Source: Argopecten irradians (lineage: Eukaryota; Mollusca; Bivalvia; Pectinida; Pectinidae). Taken from it: 64,000 nucleotides of DNA. The stretch's first letter is position 1. Each line of letters opens with the position of its first letter. Under the pieces are notes generated by a model, which searched no databases, was not told the DNA's origin, and saw only the letters and a program-made list of their open reading frames with translations. Of the stretch, positions 23,051 through 35,400 are shown one piece after another. The DNA lies in the NCBI RefSeq assembly GCF_041381155.1, contig NC_091140.1:20488864-20552863 (forward strand), given 5' to 3'. A program made the position numbers and the translations under genes.

Positions 23051-24800
23051 TCAACACCGCCAAAGTTATTCGTAGGCGAGGAAAGTAAAAATGAAAACTG
23101 TTAAAATTATTCATACAATTTTGACGAAGGCCATGAACTTGAATTCTATTTTGAATTACCAATTAACAAAATGGTACTTTCAAGGACACATATGGATCAA
23201 GCACCCTCTTTATTCATATTTAGTAGGAGTTTTGCAATCGTCGAAAAAATAATGAATCTCAAGCCAGGAGATGGCAACGCCCAACATCAAAGCCACATAA
23301 TCGACCACAATAAACCAATATCCGATTATCTTTTAATGTATTACAAACGACTAGATTACCTACCCATCCTTTGTCATAGACAGAGCCTTCAGTTTTGTTA
23401 TGAGATAATCCTGGGGTGGACATTACCACAGTGATTATAACCCCAGGAAAGTCGAGGATGTGTCGCACTTATAAGAAGTGCAGCGTATACAATGTGATCG
23501 CCTTATATTTTAAAAACATTAAGTTCAAAGGCCCAGTGATCATAAAAGTCAGAAGGTCCAGTAGTCCTAAGGTCATATAGTCCACACTAGTTTGAAGGCC
23601 CGATGAATTTATGTGCTTAGAGTACTCGAAATGCAATCTTTGAAAAAAGAAGCATACGTATAAGTTTATTACATATACATAAGGCAAAATAACTCTAAAA
23701 TAATAGCCGGAGCCGGAGTCTAAGATCGATATCCCGTCTTTTTTTTTCGTATAAAAGTGGAAAAAAATTAGGGTAGGGGTAAAAAATTATTTATTTTTTT
23801 TTTTTTTAAATATATAAAAATCATATTCTACATGGTACTATATACGAGCGTATAGTACCATGTAGAATATGATTTTTATCGTTTTTTGATCTAAACCACT
23901 AAAACGTCTAAAAATGGTCTTTCTGACATTCTGGTGGCTCCATGATTAAATAAATGTACGTTTCGCCAGTCAACCGGCTGATAGGAGTGGAATTATACAC
24001 AGACCTAGGACATACTATTAAGGATTTAAGCAATCACTTTAAATATTTTACCATTATTGCAAATATCACTATATATCTTTACAGGCTTTTTTTGGCTTCC
24101 CAATGATGTTGGACTGATGAGAAACTGGCGAGGAATTATATTCCCAGATGGACAATAAAAACACTGAAGCCGATTTTAATGGAGGGTAAAAGAAGACGTG
24201 GGAGTATGTAATTTGGATCAGGAAACGGCGTAATTAAATGCGAAGTATTAACGTTATTTTTTTTATTAAAATGATATCAAACTAATGTTGACACGAAACA
24301 TCAAATCGTATTCAGGAACGGCGGCGAAATTTTCACCAATCAATCATTAATAACAATCGAAAGTAGTATGATACGAAAATGCACTTGGCCAATAAGACAG
24401 ATACCATCACTTTAATATGCAACATCTCGTAGAACCGACAATCTTCGAAAATAATACCCAAACGAACAATGCCTTAGTAGCGTGAAATTCTGAAGAAAGG
24501 ACGTAGATTATATGCTGAAGTCCAGTGCAAACACGATGTACGAAACGTTCGCAAATAAATCATACACGATCCAGAAATAGCATGGAGCAAACTTGGCCAA
24601 CCAAACTAACCTTAGATAATTTTAAATCTAAATTCTTTATACAAACACATAAACACTCTCGAGGTTTCATCGAATAGGTCTATGAATAAAGACAAATACA
24701 CACCCATGGGGAATTTTATAGGACGGTCATACAAGGCAGAGGTGGTGGAATATGAATACATTCTAATTAGCAAGTTATATGTGGAGAAGTTCTGTTAGAC
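23050..24800. other. Intergenic region
   Basis: AT-rich DNA with short open frames only. A perfect hairpin at 23814-23879 and a copy of the CCTGG/TCGAGGAT hairpin motif near 23408-23460 are the only structures seen. Confidence 0.5.
23814..23879. repeat. Perfect 29-bp inverted repeat, 8-base loop
   Basis: The arms at 23814-23842 and 23851-23879 are exact complements (core CATATTCTACATGGTACTAT). The preceding T-rich run could make this a transcript-destabilising or recombinogenic site. Confidence 0.95.
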
Positions 24801-24808
24801 ACGAATTT

Positions 24809-25866
24809 TCAACCAACGGCTGTATATAGCGTATGGTCCGCTAAATCTGCCTAGGAAGTTCTCCCCTTTCTTATACAGTGTCTTGACACATTTTTCAACA
24901 AACGGCTGTATATAGCATAGACCGCTAAATCTGCCTATATTATTAGGCTTTTTTGTGTCCAATATATAGTATAGTTTCAAGACAAAAAAGAGGGGAAAAC
25001 TGACAATAATTATTATATTAGCAGGTTTGGCAGACTATATATAACATGTAGTATTATGATTATTATATATAACATGTATATATATTTGTTACATAATTTG
25101 TTTACACCAATCTATATATGAAGAAATATATTATTTTCAACTATTACACCGACCGTTCAATAAAACCTTGTTATATTGCATGGTTCGAAGTTATATTGCA
25201 CGCTTCCATGGAAACGTTATATTGCACGGTTCGAGATGTTATATTGCACGGCTTTAAGAACACCTCGCTGTTGCTGTTGTTGTCTAGTTTTGTAGAAAAC
25301 TTCCGAGGATTTGCGAGTAACAATGAGTTACGTTATTATGACGTCACAAAGGTTCACGCTCAATTTCGCGCTGGATTTATAGAACTCGAATCAAGCACGT
25401 CATGTAGACGTTTACTGTACCGAGTAAAGGACGGACACGATGAATGTATTAGATCAAAAGGCTGCAAGCAGGTCTAATAATGTGAAAACAGACAATAAGA
25501 CATCCAAAACGGGGTTACAACGTGACGTACGTGGGCTATAAGTCAATCTTCAATAAAATACTTTAAGGTTTTTTTCCGTACGGTACGGTACCGGCGTTGA
25601 TGATTTTGTTAAGTGATTGTCGTATTCGTTTTATAAAAATAATATTCAACTGAAAAACTGGTGATTATGTAATAAAACAAATATTCCATGGTTACTGTGC
25701 TCTAGTTCATAATATTTACCCCTCGGTGATGGTAGGCTAATCAACAAATGTTATATTGCACGAGGCCAAAGGCCGAGTGCAATATAACATTTGTTGATTA
25801 CCATCACCTCGGGTTAAATATTATGAACTAGAGCACAGTAACCCATGAAATGTTTGTATAATATAC
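24809..25866. mobile_element. Dispersed repeat unit, copy A
   Basis: Shares its order of parts with 25946-26960. The parts are CTGTATATAGC...CCGCTAAATCTGCC, CACCAATCTATATATGA, four spaced TTATATTGCAYG motifs, a 300-base segment with GTTACGTTATTATGACGTCA, and a terminal long palindrome. The internal open frame (25118-25477) is partly conserved between copies, but I see no known domain. Confidence 0.8.
25668..25862. repeat. Long palindrome, arms over 80 bp
   Basis: Near-perfect complementarity runs from about 25668 to 25862 around the centre GAGGCCAAAGGCCGAG (25762-25777). The arms include GTGCTCTAGTTCATAATATT and AACAAATGTTATATTGCAC. It forms the end of repeat copy A. Confidence 0.95.
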
Positions 25867-25945
25867 AATTGGATGAAAATTCGTGCCATGTCCTTGTGGC
25901 TATATATACGTACTGAGAATTAGGTTTGCTAGTAATGCATTATTT

Positions 25946-26960
25946 TTTCAAACAACGGGTCTGTATATAACATAGTCCGCTAAATCTGCCTATATTTTTT
26001 TTTTTCATTTCGTTGTCGCTAAATATGCATTGCATTGTATAGTCTATTTTAGACGGACTGTATATGGCATACATTATCATGATACACACATATTTATTAC
26101 ATAATTTGTTTATACCAATCTATATATGAGGAAATATAATATTTTCAACTATTATCTCGACCGTTCAATATAACCTTGTTATATTGCACAGTTCGATGTT
26201 ATATTGCACGCTTCCATGGAAACGTTATATTGCACGGTTCGAGATGTTATATTGCACGGCTTTAGGAACACCTCGCTGTTGTCGTCTAGTTTTGTAGAAA
26301 ACCTCCGAGGAATCGCGCGTAACAGTGAGTTACGTTATTATGACGTCACAAAGGTTCACGTTCAATTTCGCGCTAGCTTTATAGTTCTCGAAACAAGCAC
26401 GTCATGTCGACGTTTATCGAGTAGAGGACGGACACAGCGAATATATTAGATCAAAAGGCTGTATGCAGGTCTAATATTGTTAAAGAAGACAATAAGACAT
26501 CCAAACCGGAGTTACAACGTGACGTACGAGGTCTATACGTCAATCTTCAATAGGATTTGAAGCTTTTCCGTACGGTACGGTGCTGATGATTTTGTTAAGT
26601 GATTGTCGTATTCGTTTTATAACAATATTCAACTAAAAAACTGGTGATTATGTAATAAAACAAATATCTCATGGGTTACTGTGCTCTAGTCTTCGGCCTA
26701 ATTATAATATCTATAATTGATGTAAGTTTAAACTATTACTTTTGCCACCATTGGAGAGAATTTATATAGGCTTTTATAGGCTTTGCCTGTTATTTAATCC
26801 ATTTGACTTGTAACATCTTTGTCAATAAAATTTGTTGAAATGAAATGAAATAGTCTTCGGCCTCGTGCAATATAACATTTGTTGATTACCACCACCTCTG
26901 GTTAAATATTAAGAACTAGAGCACAGTAGGCCATTAAATATTTGTATAATATACCACGTC
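25946..26960. mobile_element. Dispersed repeat unit, copy B (palindrome interrupted)
   Basis: A diverged direct copy of 24809-25866. Its terminal palindrome has lost part of one arm and is split by the 151-bp insertion at 26700-26850. Confidence 0.8.
26700..26850 (+). mobile_element. 5'-truncated non-LTR or SINE insertion with 13-bp target duplication
   Basis: The insert is flanked by identical TAGTCTTCGGCCT (26687-26699 and 26851-26863). It ends in TTTGTTGAAATGAAATGAAA after CAATAAAATT, the kind of short tandem tail seen on non-LTR retroelements. Length and target duplication fit target-primed reverse transcription. Confidence 0.85.
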
Positions 26961-27721
26961 CTTGTGGCTATATGGACTGAAAATTGGATTTGCTAGCAAT
27001 GTATTGTTTCTTCAGTATTACCCAAGATCCTATTTTTGTTCTATTCGCTACTATATTAAGAAGGCCGTGCCTTTGTAGGTGTAGGCTGTGGTCACAGGAA
27101 GATTTCCGTCAAACCTACAGTACTAGAGTAGGCGATTGATAATTCCAGTTATGCCCTGGAAAAAAGACATTGCTATCTTTTTACTAGGTACGAAAAAAGG
27201 TCTTACTTTGTCACATCGAGTGCCTTCATTGTCGTTTGAAATGATTAATAACACCAGGCAGTGTGTAACTTGTAACATATTTTCTCTCATACCTATACGT
27301 GTAATACTGTCTGGTTTAGGGCAATGTCGCCTGATATGAGGCGGTGTGCATGGAATAAAGCTTCAAGACGTCACAGCGTCAACAAAATTATTTTCTATGT
27401 ACAATTTTAGCAATTTCTTTCAGAAACTAGAGTGAATTTACTTTAAATGATACAAACACTGGGATTTGCGTTGAAAATGTCACCAATTTTCATGTATGGA
27501 GAATTGACTTGCAGTCGCGTTTTCCCCCGAATTTATTTCAAAATGGCGGAAAATCATAGTAGTAATATTACAATAAAATTTTGAGGCAAGCCTCCGGTTT
27601 TACAACATTTTGTGACCCTTAGGTAGAATATCCCTATCCTTCATATTCACATATGAATAAGAGGGCATGATGGCGACTCGCAGTACCGTACGAAAATCCT
27701 ATTATATCTAATTAAGGTCAT

Positions 27722-28083
27722 TTAAAGTTGCTCCACCGCCGACAAATGGTATTTTTTCACTATCAAAAACAGGAGTAGACGATTTAGTATTTTTCTTCAG
27801 TTACAAAAGTTACTTACTTTACACCATTACCACCATTGAAAAGTTTGAGCTTCTAATTTTACTTCAAGTTAAAAACATGAAAAATAATTAATTGCATCCC
27901 GAAAAAAATCCGTGTCACTATATCCTATATGGAATGAAGTACTGATTGCGCATGCACCAAAGGCGAAATAAATGATTTTATATTATTTTTTTTTAATTAG
28001 ACATATATATACACGATTAAACACCAATTATTGTTCAAATGATGAATATAATTTATGCTCTGTCGGCGGTGGAGCATGTTTAA
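27722..28083. mobile_element. TTAA-flanked MITE
   Basis: Terminal inverted repeats AGTTGCTCCACCGCCGACA and TGTCGGCGGTGGAGCATGT lie between TTAA tetranucleotides at 27722-27725 and 28080-28083. TTAA targets are typical of piggyBac-type elements. There is no coding sequence. A degraded inverted copy is at 15308-15655. Confidence 0.75.
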
Positions 28084-29455
28084 GGTAAGGACAGCCTCAC
28101 ATATATACAATGTGTTGTGTGTGTGAAAGCCTGACTATTTCAGAAGGCTGTGGTATATCCATGCTGCCTGACATCCCATCCGGTCATTGAACTACATGTA
28201 CACCAACTGGCTATCCATTCCCTCTATGAGGAAGCCAGAGGTGAACGCTGAACTTATGACCCAAAGTAAGTGTCAAACACAGTTTCAGTTGGTCAGCTTC
28301 AGTGAAGCAGCATGTCACTCACACATACATGTCAATTTAATCTGTTACTTTTTGTCATTAAAATATAAATAATTACACAATTTGTTGATGTTCTTTTATG
28401 TTTTAATACATTTTCAAATATAACAAATGCGTTATTACATGATTACACATAAAGTAAAGATACTCTTAGCAAAAAAACAAGATACATTTGACTTTGTTGT
28501 AAAACAATTTTTAGTGAAACAAAGCAATAAGTATATCCTTTACAACAACATACTGGGACAATGGATATTGTCAGGGAGGCTGTGAAAAGGAAAAGTTATT
28601 CCTCAAAGACAAAGATGGCCGTCCTGTTCAACTTGCAACAAATTTTCATGTTCAGGGGAGATAATCTCTACTATCAAAACTAGCCAGTGCAAGGATGGCT
28701 TTGTTGTATTTTGAAAATTTAACCACCATGCACTAAAACAGACATTTAGCACTATATAGTGAGCACAGGGAGACCATTTTCTTAAAATAATCTTTACGAG
28801 ATTGCAAATTTACTTTCAAATCATAATTCTTACACTGCTGTTACAATGTCTATACTGTGTGTGGTTGTAACATTGAGTCAGAAACACAGTCACTGCACTC
28901 TACACAGCAATACAGCTTTTAAGAGGGATTCTAAATATCATTTTACCACAAATGTATGTGTATTTATTCACGACCAACAGTTAAACAAATTTTGCAGATA
29001 CATGCATTAAGACAAACCACAGTAAAGCTACAACAAAACAATACTTAAATAAGTCAGCTGTTTCAAATGCACCAATTCTATATAATATCTAACATATTAC
29101 ATTAAACTATTACCTCAGCATCGGTGCTGAAGTGGGGGATTGGGTGGGACTCCCTGAACTTTTGGTATGGAAGCTAAAACAGCTTTCATTGAGGATGGGG
29201 AGTTCATAAAAAGTTTATTTCCTAAGAACTCTTTCCTTGCCGACAACAATCCTTGAGATACAAATTTTCTGTGGCAATAGTGATGAACATCAAGGCTCCA
29301 TACATACTCATGTGCTTCAATATACACCAGCTACACAGGAATGTGTTTTGTTAACATCCACTACAGTGTATATTGCCATTCATCCTGACTTGTTGAAGCT
29401 AATAAGTTACCTAAATCTCATCATGTAAGGTCAAAGGTCAGATGATTGTGGGAGC
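28084..29455. other. PGK 3' flank and probable 3' UTR
   Basis: AT-rich; the part nearest 29455 is probably PGK 3' UTR. A plus-strand stretch at 28142-28243 reads as an open peptide between an acceptor-like TATTTCAG and a later AAAGTAAGT (28263-28271). It contains an in-frame TGA before the donor and adjoins a fragment (AAGGACAGCCTCACAT) shared with 32405-32425, so it is probably repeat-derived. Confidence 0.4.
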
Positions 29456-29496
29456 CTAGGCATCAGAGAGAGCTTTCACACCTGGTAGTACTTTAC
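29456..29496 (-). CDS. PGK: PGK exon 12 (terminal) and stop
   Basis: After an AATTTTCAG acceptor the exon completes the split Gly codon and reads [12 protein letters not shown], then TAG at 29458-29456. This is the standard PGK C-terminus. A possible poly(A) signal (AATAAA on the minus strand) is at 28963-28968, which would give a 3' UTR of about 500 nt. Confidence 0.95.
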
Positions 29497-32400
29497 CTGA
29501 AAATTAAACAAAACAATTTTAGATCATTCATTGTATCGTAAACTAAACTAACAAGTCTCCTCTGTGACAACTTATACCTTAAAATTGCTGGAAATGTGAA
29601 GACATTTCAGACAGAACAAAGAAATACAGCTAAATGAATATTTTGACACTATCAACAATTCAAGCTAGTGTACTCCCCGAAGACTCTCAGGACCTTAACA
29701 TTCCTTCAAACAACTGGTTCTGTCATCCTGTAATGACATGACCTTGACTTATCTTCCAATAACTCCAGACTGGCTCTGACCCCTGTACTGACATGACCTT
29801 GACTTATCTTCCAATAACTCCAGCCTGGCTTCACCCCCTGTACTGACATGACCTTGACTTATCTTCCAATAACTCCAGACTGGCTCCGCTCCCTGTACTG
29901 ACATGACCTTGACTTACCTTCCAATAACTCCAGACTGGCTCCGCCCCCTGTACTGACATGACCTTGACTTACCTTCCAATAACTCCAGACTGGCTTCGCC
30001 CCCTGTACTGACATGACCTTGACTTACCTTCCAATAACTCCAGACTGGCTCCGCCCCCTGTACTGACATGACCTTGACTTACCTTCCAATAACTCCAGAC
30101 TGGCTCCGCCCCCTGAACTGACATGACTTACCTTCCAATAACTCCAGACTGGTCCCGTCCCCTGTAGTGACATGACATTTTACCTTCTAATAACATCAGA
30201 CTGGCTTCACCCCCTGTACTGACATGACTTACCTTCCAATAACTCCAGACTCGCTCCGCCCCTTGAACTGACATGACCTTGACTTATCTTCCAATAACTC
30301 ATGACCTTGACTTACCTTCCAATAACTCCAGACTGGTCCCGCACCCTGTACTGACATGACGTTTTACCTTCCAATAACTCCAGACTGGCTTCACCCCCTG
30401 TACTGAAATGGATTACCTTTCAATAACTCCAGACTAGCTCCGCCCCCTGTACTGACATGACCTTGACTTACCTTCCAATAACTCCAGACTAGCTCCGCCC
30501 CCTGTACTGACATGACCTTGACTTACCTTCCAATAACTCCAGACTGGCTCCGCCCCCTGTACTGACATGACCTTGACTTACCTTCCAATAACTCCAGACT
30601 GGCCCCGCCCCCTGTACTGACATGCCCTTTACTTACCTTCCAATAACTCCAGACTAGCTCCGCCTCCTGAACTGACATGACTTACCTTCCAATAACTCCA
30701 GACTAGCTCCGCCCCTTGTACTGACATGACCTTGACTTACCTTCATATAACTCCAAACTAGCGTCGCTCCCTGTACTGACATGACGTTTTACCTTCCAAT
30801 AACTCCAGACTGGCTCAGCCCCCTGTACTGACATGACCTTGACTTTCTTTCCAATAATTCCAGACTAGCTCCGCCCCCTGTACTGACATGCCCTTGACTT
30901 TCTTTCCAATAATTCCAGACTGGCTTCGCCCTCTGTACTGACATGACGTTTTATCTTCCAATAATCCAGACTGGCTCCACCCCCTGTACTGACATGCCCT
31001 TGACTTTCTTTCTAATAACTCCAGACTAGCTCCGCCCCCTGAACTGACATGCCCTTTACTTACCTAGCAATAACTCCAGACTAGCTCTGCCCCCTGAACT
31101 GACATGACCTTGACTTTCTTTCTAATAACTCCAGACTAGCTCTGCCCCCTGAACTGACATGACCTTGACTTACCTTTCAATAACTCCAGACTAACTCCGC
31201 CCCCTGAACTGACATGACCTTGACTTACCTTTCAATAACTCCAGACTAACTCCGCCCCCTGAACTGACATGACCTTGACTTACCTTTCAATAACTCCAGA
31301 CTAACTCCGCCCCCTGAACTGACATGACCTTGACTTACCTTTCAATAACTCCAGACTAACTCCGCCCCCTGAACTGATATGACCTTGACTTACCTTCCAA
31401 TAACTCCAGACTGGCTCCGCCCCCTGTACTGACATGGCTGACTTTATTCTCCGTGTTATATTTAGCTGCACATGTGGCTGTATCACCTCCACCTGTAATA
31501 GATGTTCAGATATGTATAAAGTTTTAATCTCATTGTAGATAAGATGCAATAACTAAATTCAATTCTTTAATATTTTTATAAAATGGACTAATAAAAGAGA
31601 TTTTGTATTTCTACAAAACTTGCTATGGAAGTATAACATGAATGAAATGAACATATAAAATCAACAACAAACAAGTGATCCCAGAGGGATCTTTGCGCCC
31701 ACCAAAGAATGATCTACATATATGTACGTCTTACAATGGAAAGAGATATCTTTACTTTGCTTTTCAAACTTTTACTACATATTACTACATATGAAATTTG
31801 AAAACTATCCTTTCAGTACTTTCTGATATATAACAGTAACAAACTTAAATTAGATTTGATCGCGATCAAAACACGGGATTTCCACCTATGTAATGATATA
31901 AGTAATGTTAGCGAACAGACGATTGCTTGAACGAACGGACGATCTCACTCAATATTAATCAGAAAGCGTTTCTTACGAAAGTAGTCTGGTCCAACTGAAA
32001 AACAGATTTAGGGGAATCCCCCTTTGGGCAGAAGATTTCATAGAGAGGTGAATATATCGGAGCCTGCTGATTGGATATATTCAGGGTACATTAGTTAATG
32101 GTTAATGTGTGGGTCGGGCAATAGATGTAGATGTAAAATTTGTAAAGAATTTTGATAACTTCATTTAACCTGAATAGAAGCAAACGTTAACACGGTCCTC
32201 TATGGGAATTTATTTGGTTCTGTGATCTCAAAACGGCCTGGTATTTTCCCAAAATAGCACCGGTTGTGTTTGAACATCCTGTGTCACAGGTGACAGCTCT
32301 GCCACACACATAAAAGGTTTTTAAACCTGTCAGTTATTGGGTTTGTGCATTACTTTTGTTGTTTGTTTGTTCAAATGTACGTCCTATTAACAGCTAGGGT

Positions 32401-35400
32401 CATGTAAGGACGGCCTCCCATGTATGCGGTGTAGCTACACATGTACGTGTACTTACGCAAACATGTGTACATTGTTCATATATACGTGTACATGTAGAAC
32501 TTAAAACATCCCGAAAAGTATTCAAAACTTAATGAAAAAAGACCTTCGAAACGGCCCGTGTGTATACAAGATTGAGCCCAGGACAGAATTTTAACGCGGC
32601 CGCTGATTGGCTGGCTGATTATGAATTTCAAAATTAAAAATGTTTTCTGTTTTCAGTTTGAATCACATGACCTTGAAATTAGTCATATTTTGTGTCTGTG
32701 ATCATGCTCTTTAACATCCAATTCAAAACACTTCTCTTTGAAATTCATCAATTACGGTAAAATTTACGTTAAAAAGTGAACGAAATGCCATATTCAGAGA
32801 GCTATATTTCCGCCATTTTCAAATTCGTTACTTTGAAATTAAAACTCTGTACAGAGAATGTGCCAACGTCTATATTTACAAACAATCAACACCTTACAAT
32901 AAATGATAAAGGCGCTACGAGCTCAGAAATTACGTAAAAAAATAAGGAAATGAAACAAATTACCATATTTGGAGAGCTATATATCCGCCATTTTTCTATA
33001 TCACCCCTTGAAATTCATAGTTTTGTAAACAAAAGTTCTTAGAACACAGATACGAAAAATGAAGACTGTACATAAAGATTTAAAGGCGCTGAAACGTCTC
33101 GTGCAGGGACAAATATAAACTAAAATTTCGATTTTTGATGTCCTATATCTCCGCCATTTTGAATCATATGACCTTGAAATTGGTCATTTTATGTTCCTGA
33201 GAGCATGATCTGTCATATGCTTCATTCAAGACTTTTCTGTGACGAATTTCGTTTTTGACCTTTGCTGAACCCCATAGCTACTCTTGACCTTGACATAATC
33301 TCTGATAACATGGCATGAGAAAAGCATGCGAAATGTCAGGATCTGTCTGCATAACTAAACGTGGAAGATGTACAGCGTACAGTTATGAAGTTATGAGTGT
33401 TTAAAGTTCGTTAAAAAAAGTAGTTTTTTACGTCTGTGACCTTGACCTTGAACGTTATCGTAAAGCACTCATGTACGTACATAACGTGTCCAAATTTCAG
33501 TGCTCTACGCCTCTTATTTATAAAGAAGAAGTAGTTTAAAGATTTAAAGCTTTTTGAACCCTGTGACCTTGAATGAATGTCAAGGTCAATAAAACAGCAT
33601 AAGTTCTGTAGACATTCGTCCATGCTATGTCTATACAAAACTTCAAGCATGTATGTTTAGTATTAAAGGCGCTGAAACCTTGTACATTTTTGGCGGGAAA
33701 ACGCCAAAATAGCCTTTTTTCAAAGGCCTATATCTCCGCCATTTTGGATCTCATGACCTTAAAACTTGTCATTATATATTTCTGAGGGCATGCCCTTTCA
33801 TATCCAATTTTCAAAACTTTTCTGTGGTGAATTTCGTTTTGACCTTTGTTTGACCCCGTAGCGAACTCTTGACCTTGACATAATCTCTGATAACATGGCA
33901 TGGGAATAGCACGTGCAATGTCAAGATCTGTCTGGATAACAAAGCGTGAACGATGTACAGCGTACGGTAATGAAGTTATGAGCGTTTAAACTTCGTTCCG
34001 AAAAATTTGTTTTTTACGTCTGTGACCTTGACCTTGAACCTTATCGTACAAACTCGAACGTACGTTTCAAGCACTCATGTACATACATAACGCATCCAAA
34101 GTTGAGCATTGTACCTTATTCCATTCCTGAGATATCCTGCTAACAAGATTTGTGGAAATAAGAAAAAAAAAAAGAAAATCAATAAGAAGAAAAAAAACAG
34201 AACAATAACAATAGGGATTTCCATCCGTAAATGGAAATCCCTAATTAACAAAATTCAAGATGGCTACCTGGCAGCCATCTTGTTGACCGATTGGTCCCAA
34301 TATGCAATATGAATAACTAGGGCCAAAGGGGAACCTATATATCTACATATGAAAATTGAGAAAGATCCCTTATACATAATTAGGTTTCTTCTGAGAAATA
34401 GCGGTAACAAGAAATGTTAACGGACAGAAGGACGGTCCACAGACCACGGAAGAAAAGCGATTTGAATAGCTCACTATCTGAAAATGGTGGGCTAAAAAGT
34501 AGAGATACATTTATATTAAATCTGCCTGTGTATAAAACTTTTTCAAACCTTATCTATGAATTCTGATTGATACACAAATAATTTTGTCGATCCAAGTGGT
34601 TGTAATTAATTTCTTCATGAGTGGTATATAACGGTGCTGCCATTGCCATAAAAAAACCCAAAACAACCCAACCTTAGCCATGTTTTCCTTGACTAATGTC
34701 AAATCCAAGACAAAAAACTTCCTATATAGATATATGTATGTAACCTACCAATGATAGTGGTGGCTCCACCTTCTGTAGTTAAGCCAAGACAAAAAACTTC
34801 CTATATAGATATATGTATGTAACCTACCAATGATAGTGGTGGCTCCATCTTCTGTAGTTAAGCCAAGAAAACAAACTTCCTATATAGATATATATATATG
34901 TAACCTACCAATGATAGTGGTGGCTCCACCTTCTGTAGTTAAGCCAAGACAAAAAACTTCCTATATAGATATATATATATGTAACCTACCAATGATAGTG
35001 GTGGCTCCACCTTCTGTAGTTAAGCCAAGACAACAAACTTACTATATAGATATATGTATATAACCTACCAATGATAGTCTTGGCTCCACCTTCTATAGTT
35101 AAGCCAAGACAACAAACTTCCTATACAGATATATGTATGTAACCTACCAATGATAGTGGTGGCTCCACCTTCTGTAGTTAAGCCAAGACAACAAACTTCC
35201 TATATAGATATATGTATGTAACCTACCAATGATAGTGGTGGCTCCACCTTCTGTAGTTAAGCCAAGACAACAAACTTCCTATACAGATATATGTATGTAA
35301 CCTACCAATGATAGTGGTGGCTCCACCTTCTGTAGTTAAGCCAAGACAACAAACTTCCTATACAGATATATGTATGTAACCTACCAATGATAGTCTTAGC

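Noticed and set aside
25118-25477. Possible 119-codon plus-strand gene, partly conserved at 26204-26449
   Set aside because: It lies in a duplicated foldback repeat, has no recognised domain, and the second copy is truncated; conservation is explained by repeat homology.
31301-31549. Apparent small gene ending in [14 protein letters not shown]
   Set aside because: The frame runs through PGK exon 11 territory and the 55-bp repeat; the peptide similarity is explained by PGK exon tails.
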